Shown here in pieces: positions 11,165 through 22,589 of a stretch of DNA of 64,000 nucleotides. The notes under the pieces were generated by a model, which ran no database searches, was not told the DNA's origin, and was given only the letters and a program-made list of their open reading frames with translations. This DNA comes from Artemisia argyi. Its lineage: Eukaryota > Streptophyta > Magnoliopsida > Asterales > Asteraceae. The DNA lies in assembly GCA_030686995.1 (NCBI GenBank), contig CM060707.1, forward strand, positions 83,275,472 to 83,339,471. Reading direction: 5' to 3'. Within the stretch, counting starts at the first letter, position 1, and each line of letters opens with the position of its first letter. Both the position numbers and the translations under genes were made by a program.

Positions 11165-14100
11165 ATGGTGAAAATGGTGAGATGGTCTGGTAGTCTTGTC
11201 AGATGTTTACTTCTTCTTGTTGCTATTGCTTTCATTTATACTCAGGTAAGCTTTACTCCTTTCTTTTCTTTCATTAACTTTGAATTTCCAAACTCATAGT
11301 AATTTCTTAGCGGGTGTTTGGGTAAATTCTCAACTTATTCGCAAATCCAAACATTATCTACTGCAGGTTCATTTCCCCTCACAATGTTCCCTTTAATTCA
11401 TGTTTTACTTAGCAAATGTTTAAGAAATATACTCCAGTTTTTTTTTCTTTTTAATTTAAACAGGTAAGCAGTTTTTATAAAGCAATCCCAAACACCCCCG
11501 TATCATGGGCATTAGTTATTTTTATGAAATGACACTACTTATTCTGTTTATATTTTACATCAGGTGAGGCTTTTTACGGCACAGTCTGAATATGCTGACA
11601 AAATTGCAGCTGCGGTAACTATTTATTTAATATATACTACTAATTTTCCATTCAATTTCGCATGTTTGAACGGTAGTTGAAAATATTTAATTCTATAATA
11701 ATGGTTTCCTATTAGACATTCTCAACTCCACCTTCTTGTTTGTATTACCCTGCCTCCGAGCTATGACAGCTATAGTTGAAAGTTAGTTGTCCTTACTTCT
11801 TTTTAAGCATTATTCAGTGCGTATGCTTGTATTGCAACTTACTAGTCTTATGTAGTGGCCTTGACTAGGAGTTAGGTTTTAGAAAGTAAACGTGGAATTT
11901 ACATGGTTTAGCAATTTTCTTAATTTCTTCTATGAGGTTTTTGAATTTGGATGCGTACAAACATTTAGGAAGAATAGACAAGAGGAGGAAGATGATATGG
12001 CAAAATAAGTGATATCGTCAATTTACAACTTGTATAACCAAAATAATTAGCTTTTTTAAAAGTAGTTGATCCCAAACTTTTGGACGGGTTATAGCCTAAA
12101 TAGTTAGGATGTAATGATTGGTAATGTTAATGCATCATGCTAGTTTGGACCAGGCTGTAGCATATGCATATTTCTGACGTTACCTTTTTCGTAGTAATGA
12201 ATCATTTCCGTTGTTTGACTAAATAAGAGGGTAGGCTTCACTGTGAGTGTGAACTGTGAAGTGCAACAGCATAAGTAGTACGTTGTCTCAAAAAACAGTT
12301 TGGAATAGAGAGTGGACCGTTTTACTTACATTTATTAGTTAGTAATGAAATGTTCTAAAGATAGTGTTGGGGAAGTTGAAGATGTCTCATGTTACACATT
12401 TGCATTAATGTTAGTACTTAGTATTAGTGATTTAGTGTAAGACTTTCTCAACAGAAAAACCTTGTTAAGTGGATTCCTTTTCTGCAACGAAGTGAGTACC
12501 TTATTAGTAAACGATGTCTTTTTATTATACGTTTTTCGTGACAATACATTTACAGATGGAGCTTTTTATTATCCCTTTGGTTGTTTGTAATTTATATCAT
12601 CTCTTACCTTTGTTAAGAATTCCTGCATAAGAGTTTAATGAATTACTGATGATAATAGGTAGAAGGTGAAAATTATTGCACAAGCCAAATGCGGTTATTG
12701 ATTGATCAAGTAAGTATGCAGAAGGAGACGGTTGTGGGTTTGGAAGGTAAGGTATCTCTGTTGATGCAATTATGGTGTTAATTATTATTCTGTTCTTATA
12801 ATATAGCTGTTTTCAGGTGTTCAGTTTCTTTTCTTTTTATTTTCTGGACTTGGGACATGGTAATACATAGATTTCACTGAAAGATAAAGAATGTTAACGT
12901 TGCATCAGATTTCTTATCAAATGATATCGACAAATGTACATCCTTCAGGAATAGGAGAGTGATTATTTTGTCTAGGGTCACATAATTTATAAACTATTCT
13001 GTTGGTCCACTTCCCTAGTAAACCATTTCGTTAGTATCTAGTTTTTTTTAATCAGCTGATTGGGACCTAAGACATTTGCATGGCTTTCCGGTTGAAGTGG
13101 TAATACTTGTTATTGTAACATACTAACATTATATTACATATGATGAGTTGCTTTACTTGCATTTCTTTTATTCTTTCTTTCATCAAGAAAGATAATTCAT
13201 ATCCAGCCTTCTGAGTCTTACTGTTATTTCAGAAAAAGTGAAACGCCAAGCAGAAGAGTGTGAACAATTGAGGACACTTGTTCAAAATCTTCAAAGTAAG
13301 TTTGTACCATTAACTGTATCTTCTTGCGATGTATTTTTTTTTTCTTTGTTTTTATGGTTTGTGAAGGCACTATGGGTTTGGATTGGAGATGGGAAACCCT
13401 CCACCCTGATGGGTTTAGAATATGCCTAGGTTTGTGAGTTTGATATCCATTGACAAATTTCAAACCCACTAACCAAACTTTTCTGCACGGAATAGATAAT
13501 AAATATAGGCAGTCATGACTACTTTCATACATATAACTGTAAACCATTAGGAAAAAGTGACTGATTCCAATAAAGCTGACCTTCATCTTATCATCTTTGT
13601 AGGGAAAGGTGTAAAAAGCTTGTTTCAACAAGTTCAGGTTGGCGACAAATTGATCAATCTTTTATTTTATTTTTTTTCTTTTTCCTTTTAAAAGTGCGAC
13701 TCCCACAAGGTGAACACACCGTTTCACTTCATTTCTAGGTGCCAGTGGCAGCTGTTGTTATTATGGCTTGCAACCGCGCTGACTATCTGGACAGGACCAT
13801 TAAATCTATCCTTAAGTATGCTGTTCTACTTACAAATGTTCTGTTTTTTAATTTTTACGGCAAGTCATGTGAGCAACTGTTAACTAATTATGACCCAACT
13901 CCGTATGATTCCAGATATCATGGTAATGTTGCTTCCAGGTTTCCAGTATTTGTATCGCAGGTATGTTGTGGCCATCGGTTGTGAGTTGTTTATGAAGAGC
14001 CTCTTGTGTTTATGATTATTGCTAATACAGTGGCTAAATTATGCATCTCTATCTCCCTCTAAATGTTAATGTTTCCAGGATGGGTCAAATTCAGATGTTA

Positions 14101-17100
14101 GAACAAAGGCTTTGAGTTACGATCAGTTGACCTACATGCAGGTAAATAAATGTTTGCCGTTGTTTTGCTGCTTAAGTGATAATATATTCATAATTACTAG
14201 AATGTTTTTCAACTTACCACTTGTTTTTCCTTTGCAATTAATTAGTAAAGAGGTAACTACTAGTTACTGGTTACTAACTACCATCCAACTGATTTTGGAT
14301 CTACCCTAAATAACTTTTCATTAACTTAATTTGGATAAGATGAGTGATAGACTCCAAAACTGTTGCAAGGTGTGCTTAATGAATCATTATACTTGTGATT
14401 TTGTGATTGCTACTGTAAGTTAACCAAAATTCTTACAAAGTCAGATAATTATGTATGAGTCTAACCATAGTCACATGGAACGAGGATCGTTCTTGTACGC
14501 GGTTGAGGATCGGGATCGTGGTTCGTTAGGTAACTAGAATTCTGTTCGATGGGGTGTAGGTTCATTTGGGATCCCTCTGGTACAATGTACCCAATAATTA
14601 ATATATTCCTGAGGGTTTTTAAAAATCCTATCGTTTATAATATGAAAGTAGTTTAATACTTATCAAATTTCCATAAGTCATAACAAATTGTCAATTACAT
14701 ATTAAAGTTTTTGAGGTTTTTAAGTCAAATGTTGACGTTCCAAAAAATCACATCACGATTGGAAGGCCGCGGTGGATCTTTGATTTTCCTGATCCTGAAC
14801 GCGCGAACTGGATCGCAATTTGTGGCCTCTCTAGCAAATTATGTGACTATGAGTCTAACTTCACTTTGTTGCAGCACTTGGATTTTGAACCTGTGCATAC
14901 TGAAAGGCCTGGGGAGTTAATTGCATATTACAAGATTGCACGTAAGTGATACATATTTCTCCCATTAGAGTAATTTTATTGCGAACAAACTTTATTTTCA
15001 TTTGTTAACTTTTACATTAGACTTATTTTCATTGCGAATAAACTTTTCTCATTCATTAACTCCTATATTTTCAGGTCATTACAAGTGGGCACTAGATCAA
15101 TTGTTTTATAAACATAATTTTAACCGGGTCATCATACTTGAAGGTAAAAATACACTACTTTTTATCACCTTTCGCTTGTTTAAATTGTTATGAGATTCTT
15201 AAAATCTTGATTGGATGCAGATGATATGGAGATCTCTCCTGACTTCTTTGATTATTTTGAGGCTGGAGCAGACCTCCTTGACAAAGATAAGTAAGTGTTT
15301 GTCATAAACTTAATGATATACCTTGTTTTTCATTCCTTTGAAAGTTCTTTTGCAGTGTTAGGAACTTGTTTTTTGTTTAAACCTTATAGGTCCATCATGG
15401 CTATCTCCTCATGGAATGATAATGGGCAAAAGCAATTTGTACATGATCCTTGTAAGTCTGTAACTTCACTTGCATAATTTAAAAGTTATTATTTTTTATG
15501 ATAGTGCATACCTTGTCTGAAAAATCATGAATCCACCATAAGCCTAAACTCTATAGTGATTAGCACTGAAGAGCCTATCTTCAATCTGATAGGTCTATAG
15601 TGTCAATAATCGTCTTTAATCATGTGTCCCGTGTTTCTAATAAACACTTCTGCTTGCTAACATAAAGTTTGGATCAACTCTTTCTCATCTCTCTTTGTAT
15701 TTCGGTAAACCTTGCAGATACATTATATCGTTCTGATTTTTTTCCTGGTCTTGGATGGATGCTATCTAAGCCTACATGGGACGAGCTATCCCCAAAGTGG
15801 CCAAAAGCATATCCTTTAATGTTAGGTTTTATTATATGGTCAATTTTCATGTGTCTGGCAGTTTATAATCTTCTTTTAGTTCAAGCAAATTTTCTTTGAC
15901 TTCACATTACTTACTGGGATGATTGGCTAAGATTACAAGAAAATCACAGAGGGAGGCAGTTTATTCGTCCAGAAGTGTGCAGGACTTACAACTTTGGTGA
16001 GCATGTAGGTGTTCCATCTCGACTTCTTTATGTCCTTATATTGACTTATATGGACATCACTTGACCACTACCATGTGCAGACCTACATAGAAGCCAGGGT
16101 ATTATAACATGAAATATGTCAACTTAATGGTTTGACTAGAAATAAAAGGTCAACTTAAACTATAAAAGTCAAAATTAAAACTGTTGCGAAGTGATGCGTC
16201 CATTGCGTCCGATGCGAGCAATACACCGTTGGGATGTGATGCGTTCGCATTAGGTCGCATCCAGGAACAACCTCGCATCAGGTTTCACGTTGCGTTTTTT
16301 CAAACGCATCACTCTGATGCGCGATGCGAGCGCAACGATGCGCGCAATTTTAAACCAAGCCTTATATTGACTTATATGGACATCACTTGACCACTACCAT
16401 GTGCAGACCTACATAGAAGCCAGGGTATGTAAGTGCATACTTTGAAAAAGAATTTTGTGGTGTTTTAAGTTATAAACTATAGCTGTTATAGTAGTGCATA
16501 TCCTGGCTTAAGTTCTGGAAGTTGATGATCACCAAAGCAATTTGTATGTAAGATGTGCCCAACCTAGGAATAAGTCTTCCTGTTCACTGCACTTGTTTAT
16601 GTTATATCTTCTTCTTCTTATTTTTATTTTTATTATTTATTTATTATTATTTTTTTAATAACTTGTTGATTTTCTTTTTTCAGGGTTCTAGTTTGGGCCA
16701 GTTCTTTGATCAATACCTTAAACCTATAAGGCTCAATGACCTCCCGGTATGTAAAAGTTTGTAGTCTATGTTCAGGTTGTTGCTGCTTGTACCTGTATTA
16801 ATTACTATCTGTTTTCTGTAATAGATTGATTGGAAATCGATGAACTTGACTTACTTAATTAAGGTATGCATTTCATCATTGACTTCATTCAATAAAGTAT
16901 TAGTACAAGAGACTTGACTAATGTGAATGTTTACTTTTTACCTTGTAGGATGAATTTGTGAAGCATTTTGCAGGCTTGGTGAAAAGTGCAAATCCTCTTT
17001 ATGGAATAGATCTTGTTCTGAAGATAAATAACATAGATGGAGATGTACGTATACAATATAGAGATCAACAACATTTTGAAGAGATTGCTGGCCAGTTTGG

Positions 17101-17374
17101 CATTTTTGAAGAATGGAAGGTATCACCAACTAGGAATTTTCTAAAAGTTGAAACTTGATGAAATCTTTTTTCTTAAGGCCCACTCAAAATTTTTACATGG
17201 AAATCATAGATTACTATACATATCATTTCTTAAACTATGCTCACTTATATTATCCAGGATGGTATACCAAGAACTGCATATAAGGGAGTAGTTGTTTTCC
17301 GTTACAAAACCAAAAGGCGAATATACTTGGTGGGGCCAGATTCCTTGGAACAGCTTGGGATCCAAAATGATTGA
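11165..17374 (+). CDS. GNTI: Alpha-1,3-mannosyl-glycoprotein beta-1,2-N-acetylglucosaminyltransferase I (18 exons, 448 aa)
   Basis: This Golgi enzyme adds GlcNAc from UDP-GlcNAc to the Man5GlcNAc2 core and so opens complex N-glycan synthesis. Exons read in frame: 11165-11245, 11564-11614, 12659-12746, 13233-13295, 13603-13637, 13739-13815, 13915-13960, 14079-14141, 14875-14941, 15075-15143, 15221-15290, 15390-15451, 15718-15808, 15911-16004, 16684-16746, 16825-16863, 16949-17119, 17258-17374. The protein is a type II membrane protein: short cytosolic end, one signal anchor (about residues 10-27), a stem with charged helical sequence to about 106, then the GT13 catalytic domain starting [16 protein letters not shown]. 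The metal and sugar-nucleotide motif EDD is at 213-215. Further family motifs include [17 protein letters not shown] and YKGVVVF. Length fits plant homologues (about 445 aa). Seventeen introns separate the exons; intron 13 is AT-AC and the rest follow GT-AG. Introns 8 and 14 carry insertions. A donor-like site after the stop (17386) suggests a 3' UTR intron. Confidence 0.95.
14466..14851. mobile_element. hAT-like MITE in GnT-I intron 8
   Basis: Terminal inverted repeats CATAGTCACAT are perfect over 11 bases. They are flanked by an 8-base target duplication AGTCTAAC (14458-14465 and 14852-14859). The 8-base duplication and short inverted repeats fit the hAT superfamily. The 386-base body has no ORF. 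The right end lies 23 bases before exon 9, so it sits beside the 3' splice site. Confidence 0.8.
15809..15910 (+). other. U12-type AT-AC intron 13 of GnT-I
   Basis: The 102-base intron begins ATATCCTTT, the exact U12 AT-AC donor consensus, and ends in AC. A branch-point match TTCTTTGAC (15892-15900, one mismatch to TTCCTTRAC) puts the adenosine 11 bases before the 3' end. Only this junction restores the conserved KAYWDDW reading; no GT-AG pair does. Confidence 0.92.
16034..16428. repeat. 69-bp direct repeat flanking a GATGCG-rich insert in intron 14
   Basis: The segment 16034-16102 recurs at 16360-16428 without a difference that I can see. Between them, 257 bases include a GC-rich block with many GATGCG and GCATC words (about 16180-16350). 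A 69-base duplication is too long for a standard target-site duplication. Confidence 0.8.
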
Positions 17375-17460
17375 TGACCAATGAAGTAAGTGCTCACATC
17401 TTTCTTTTCCTAGAATTGTTTTTAGAGATAGTTAGAATGTCAAATTTACAATTTTTTTTA

Positions 17461-17647
17461 GGGTTTTTCTAACTTGTGCCCTAGTGCACATGTTAAGCAC
17501 AACAAAAAGTACATAAAAATACTCAGGGACCCACGCAAAAGTACAGACAAGTGTACTTTTGTGTGAATTCTTATGTCCTTTTTCATGGGTCCCATGGTAC
17601 TTTTTGTGTGCTTAACATGTGCCTTAGGGCACATGTTAGAAAAACCC
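17461..17647. mobile_element. Mutator-like MITE in the GnT-I 3' region
   Basis: Inverted repeats of about 50 bases begin GGGTTTTTCTAAC and carry GCACATGTTAAGCAC. Both sides are flanked by TTTTTTTTA, a 9-base duplication typical of Mutator-like elements, although low complexity weakens this. The 187-base body has no ORF. Confidence 0.65.
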
Positions 17648-18922
17648 TTTTTTTTATTAGGTTAGCAACAATCAAAGATTTTTTATATAAAAAAAAATGA
17701 TCTAAACTTTTAAGAGCTAAGGGGTGTTTGTCTTGGCTTAAATTTTGGGTTTAAGCTTATTACTATTTATTACTAGTAGACTATGGCGTACTGTGAACAA
17801 GCTTATAAGCTTCTGCTAAGTGTATTTGGATTAGCTTATGATAAAGTAAGGTGTTGCAACCCCTCATAAGCCCATAAGCCACAAAAAAAGAGCTTCCCAA
17901 ACCCCCTAAATAAGCTCATAAGTCTAAGCTTACAAGCTTATCCAAACACTAAGATGACAAACACACAGAATAAGCTAAAACAAACACACTTTGGACACGA
18001 CCTGTTTGATCTGTTACATTAAGCTATTTCTATTCTTTATTTTACTCATTTGACCTGTTCGAGATACAATAAAATGTGAATCGACAAACTAATGAGTTAT
18101 TGGGTTAAAATTTCCACTTCTATTCCCTCCTTAATATTTTACCGTTCCTTTGTGTCTTCAAATTTTAATAGAAATGCTTAACAGACCCTCATGTAAGCAT
18201 TCATAAAATACTGACAGTTTATGGTGCAGATCGAAAGTGTGGCTTGCTCAGGTAATTACTTGAGACCACATTGACCGAACACACACCAATCCCCGGACAT
18301 GTAGCAGAAAGCCAGAAAGCCAAAAACAACCATGCATGTTTCAAGTATCCTTGTATCTTCCTATAGGCAGAGTCTTTCTAATTTTGTCATAACACCACAT
18401 GTATTTTACCAAAAACAGTTTTTATTTTTACAGTATTTTATAAATGTAGCTTATAATATAATAGGAATTTTGGTACCTTTTTTATTTTTGGGGTAATCAT
18501 GGTTTCTGACCTTTTGGCCGACTAATCCGCGGGGTTTGAACCCAGCGCCACACATATTCAAACCGGGTAAAGCCCTCCCTTTTCAGGAGATTGGCGTGGC
18601 TACTTCGACATAATCTAGTTGGTACTTGCATAGTACCATTGAGTACTAGCCCTTACAAGTTACAATGGATGTAGCAGTTTTTAGAATTGTGATTTGTAAC
18701 ATTCATTTTGACATACAATAGTAAATTCCTGTCTTTTATAATTCTGGGAAAACTAAATAGCATTTCAAATTTCAAAATTGTTAGCTGAGATTGGTCTGTG
18801 AACACCACCCCCAACATCACAACATTCAAGAAATGAAGAAAGCATTGACTTTGCACATGCAACATACTGATTAGTTATTACGGAGTAATACTTAAAGTTA
18901 CCTTTCTTCTGTTATGCATGTT

Positions 18923-18925
<3 letters not shown>

Positions 18926-18967
<42 letters not shown>
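18926..18967. repeat. (GA)n microsatellite
   Basis: About 21 GA units without interruption. Confidence 0.95.
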
Positions 18968-18969
<2 letters not shown>

Positions 18970-19737
18970 CAAAACATAAGTTATAGCAGATGGGAAGTCT
19001 GAGTATAACCGAGTATATTTGGCTTTTCGTGAGGTTTTACAGTTTTTGAGTAAGCATTTGTCGGCTTGGTTTGGTTCCAAGTTTGTTTTAACTAACCAAA
19101 ACCATAACTGAACTCTTACTTTTTTGTTTGTAACTGTTCCAAGATCGTTTTGTGTCTTGCTGTCCAGATTTTGTTAAATAAAAGGTCCATAGTAGATATT
19201 TAGTTCCCAAACCTATTCAAAAATCACACCAACCGATACCGGACTCCCTCAAATGTATTTGTTTGATTACATTCTCCCATTATTTGATTTTCGTAAATTG
19301 TTTGGTTTCGTTTCGAACCCGGCCAACCCTAAAAAGTAGGCTATCTTTTCTTCTTATTTGAGACCATAGCATTTGACTTCTTCAGTTCAATAGTCCATCT
19401 TATATCTATATTTCAATATATGAACATAAGAAGATGCCTAATGCGGTTCCACCGGTTGCCAAATTAATGTCACATCACCTCTGTACCAGACTCTCACAAC
19501 TAAGCCTCATAGCAAACCACTGCTCTAATTTAATGAAAACAACAAAGTTTTAATTGATGAAGAAACAAATTTTATCTTATTTAATAAAAAAAAACAAAAG
19601 CTTTCATTGATTTTTAATGCCGTTACGCATCGATATTCTGAATCGATATTCTGAGAAGGAGCCCAACATTCCGATATCTAAAATGTCGCCGGTGCCGAGC
19701 AAATGGACGCATGATGTGGTCCTCATGCTGATTAGCT

Positions 19738-19887
19738 TCTCATGCTCTAAGGCTGCATGCAATAACGACCGAGACCGACTCAGTCTAAGTCGGTCGACTC
19801 GGTCGCCTTTAGTGTGGCTAGTCGGTCGCGACCCATAATCAAGCAAAAAAACATCCTACTCGGTCTCAAGCTCGACCGAGTCCTAGT

Positions 19888-19936
<49 letters not shown>

Positions 19937-20260
19937 TTTTGATCCAAATATGTCTCAACTTTTTATGTTTCTAGCCGTTGCAAGCAAATTAAAAAAAAAA
20001 AAAATTGTTTTCTGGGACAGAGACGATGAGTAATGGTGTTTTATGTTAAGTATTTATGTATCATGTTTTATTTGTTTTCCGTATCGTGTTTTATCATGTA
20101 ATGTTTACGTTTAATTTTTAGTTGTTTTAATTCCGTATCGTTTCGTTTATGTAATGTTTACGTTTTATTAATAAAATTTGTGTTTGTGTTAAAAATTGTT
20201 TAAAGAAAAAAAAAAAAAAAAAAAAAAAAGATGATGAAATTAATGTTTTATTAAGTTTGT
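19738..20260. mobile_element. Possible non-autonomous DNA transposon remnant
   Basis: It starts TCTAAGGCTGCATGC and has CGGTCG-rich words, a poly-T run and a tail resembling a transposase 3' UTR (TTTACGTTTTATTAATAAAATTTGTG). A similar start, TCTAAGGCTGGTGACAGTGG, occurs at about 40632 with the same CGGTCG words. Ends and target duplications are unclear. Confidence 0.35.
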
Positions 20261-20542
20261 AGGAAAAAAAAATGAACTTGATCACCTGCAGGTCGCTTGA
20301 GATTGCAAAGAAAATAAGAAGGATTGACCTTTATTATTAGTTGAAGGTCTAATAGAATTCGAATCTAGAAAGTGAAATAATACACAATTACACACAACCC
20401 CACAAAGACAACTATTGGGCATTTTTGTCATTTCCACCTACATTCATTCTAGCTTTCTTAACTCCATATTCCAATTTCAAAATTTGAGCATCATTCCCAA
20501 AAAAAATTGCAGCTGTCACCTGCCCATCCCCTTCACACCCTT

Positions 20543-20549
20543 TATAAAT
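20543..20549 (+). promoter_or_regulatory. TATA box of the EXORDIUM-like gene
   Basis: TATAAAT, 72 bases before the chosen ATG. Confidence 0.6.
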
Positions 20550-20620
20550 TCCTCCATTTGCCATTCACACTAAACTACTACTCAGTAATCACCACAAACC
20601 ATATTTTACTTTATAACAGA

Positions 20621-21664
20621 ATGACCACTCTACCCCTGACCTTCATATTCTTCTTCACTTTATCAGTTGTATCTTCTTCTGCTTCTGTTGAAACCCTTGA
20701 CTTGAAACATCATCATGATGACAAACCATACACCATCATCAATCCCAAACTCCAACCAAATACCTTGACAACATCAAACAAATATGAAGGATCATCTAAC
20801 CTAGTCAATGTTCAGTACCACATGGGTCCAGTTTTAACATCTCCTATAAACATCTACTTAATCTGGTATGGCAAGTGGACCCCACCTCAAAAACAAACCA
20901 TCAAACACTTCATTTCCTCAATCTCCACAAACAACAACCTTAAACCTTCAGTCTCAGACTGGTGGAAAACAGTCACACTTTACACAGACCAAACAAACGC
21001 AAACATCTCCAACAGAATCCAGATAAGCGGAGAATATTCCGACACTAAGTACACGCATGGGACCCACCTCACACGTCTCACAATCCAAGATGTCATAGCA
21101 TCATCTCTGAAAGCAGCCTCTTTTAAAGTAAACAACAAAAATGGTGTTTACCTAGTACTAACATCAGACAATGTCACTGTCCAAGATTTCTGTCGTGCGG
21201 TTTGTGGGTTCCACTACTTCACATTTCCATCTAAAGTGGGCTCCACTTTACCCTATGCCTGGGTTGGCAACTCGGGTAAGCAATGCCCACAAGTATGTGC
21301 TTACCCGTTCGCTGTCCCGGGTTATATGGGTGGTGGTGGGCCTGGCTCACTAAAGCCACCAAATGGTGACGTGGGTATTGATGGAATGATAAGTGTCATT
21401 GGTCACGAGCTTGCTGAGCTAGCATCTAACCCGTTGGTTAATGCTTGGTATGCGGGCTCGGATCCGATAGCTCCAACTGAGATTGGGGATTTGTGTGAGG
21501 GGTTATATGGCTCGGGTGGCGGTGGTGGGTATATTGGTAATGTTATGAAAGATGGCTCCGGTCGGACTTTTAATATGCATGGTGTAAATGGTAGGAAGTT
21601 TTTGGTGCAGTGGATATGGAGCCCTGTTTTGAAAGCTTGTGCTGGTCCTAATGCTTTGGATTGA
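20621..21664 (+). CDS. EXL: EXORDIUM-like (PHI-1 family) secreted protein (347 aa)
   Basis: Members of this plant family act in the apoplast and promote brassinosteroid-linked cell expansion and growth under carbon limitation; the biochemical activity is not settled. The gene has no intron, as is usual for the family. A signal peptide covers about residues 1-22 (a run of Leu/Phe/Ile/Val followed by small residues). A variable linker follows, then the PHI-1 domain from VQYHMGPVLTSPINIYLIWYG to the end. Conserved features are the Cys pairs in DFCRAVCGFHYF and KQCPQVCAYPF, the HELAELASNP motif, the GDLCEG segment and glycine-rich loops. Two N-glycosylation sequons (NIS, NVT) are visible. Frame is open upstream, but the ATG at 20621 gives the signal peptide and lies after a TATA box. 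Confidence 0.93.
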   Translation: MTTLPLTFIFFFTLSVVSSSASVETLDLKHHHDDKPYTIINPKLQPNTLTTSNKYEGSSNLVNVQYHMGPVLTSPINIYLIWYGKWTPPQKQTIKHFISSISTNNNLKPSVSDWWKTVTLYTDQTNANISNRIQISGEYSDTKYTHGTHLTRLTIQDVIASSLKAASFKVNNKNGVYLVLTSDNVTVQDFCRAVCGFHYFTFPSKVGSTLPYAWVGNSGKQCPQVCAYPFAVPGYMGGGGPGSLKPPNGDVGIDGMISVIGHELAELASNPLVNAWYAGSDPIAPTEIGDLCEGLYGSGGGGGYIGNVMKDGSGRTFNMHGVNGRKFLVQWIWSPVLKACAGPNALD

Positions 21665-22589
21665 TTATACTTACTGTCTTCTTTATGGGCAGGCTGTACT
21701 ACTTGAGTCATTAGCTTTTATGATTTTGTTTTTTGCTGTTAAATAATCTTGTTAGGCAGGTATGTGTAAATAATAAAACAGACAGATTGATTACTGATTT
21801 TATTGGTTTTCATTTGAGGTGGTTATGCACTTTTGACATTTATCTTCAACAATAAGTACTCTTGAACACTTATTTAGCTGGTTTTCATATTTGTTGTTCT
21901 GTTCTAGCGGTGCGCGATAGTCCAAAATTCGATCAAGACAGGAAAATCCATAAACAATTCAAACAAGAACCAAACCTACGCATTGTTGGTTTCAAACTCT
22001 AGTGTCTTAAACAACACCTAGAATTGAACTATATATTATTGTTGTCTAAATATTTGTGTGCCAATGTTGTTTCATTCATATAGAAAGAAAAAGGTAAGAA
22101 TTTGAACTAGATCTTAAGTTTCAAAAGAACCAAATACTGTAGTATTCAGTCGCACCAATTGTCGAACTGGATCTTATTTGTCCATCAAAACTGATTTTTA
22201 TACTACAATTGTAATTACATTCACGTAAAGATGGTGTTGGACCATTCAATTCAGTGACTTAAAGCTTACTACTTGCGACTTTATTCAAGTTAGTTGTGTA
22301 TTTATTGAAATCTATGTTATCTCTTTAGGTCCTGACCCGGATTGGTCAAAAGTACAAACATGTTGTCGCAAAAAATTGTGCTTTAGGAAATTGATAAACA
22401 TAGCCACAAAACTATCTTTCAAATATTACTGTAGAACATGTATCAATTGTTTAATATATTCAACCAAATCTTAAGAGTTTGTGGTTGGATGTTCTAATGT
22501 TGTATAATATTGTAATGATTTGAGATTACAAACTGCTTTTGTGTTTGGTAAGTTATTATTAGTGGAACTAATCGATAAAATGATACATA
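21665..22589. other. Intergenic region after the EXORDIUM-like gene
   Basis: AT-rich, with no gene or mobile element recognised. The first 150 bases should be the 3' UTR (AATAAAAC near 21770 is a possible poly(A) signal). Confidence 0.5.

Larger units (their letters stand above)
17648..20542. other. Intergenic region between GnT-I and the EXORDIUM-like gene
   Basis: No protein gene was recognised. It contains the probable end of the GnT-I 3' UTR intron (acceptor TGGTGCAG, 18229), a (GA)n run at 18926-18967, long T and A runs (about 19889-19933, 20205-20229), and a probable transposon remnant at about 19738-20260. Confidence 0.5.

Noticed and set aside
13739..13984. Short plus-strand ORFs inside the GnT-I gene
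   Set aside because: They are exons running on into introns; they are accounted for by the 18-exon model.
18481..18660. Possible SINE (B-box-like GGTTCAAACCCC on the minus strand)
   Set aside because: No matching A box, poly-A tail or target duplication was found.
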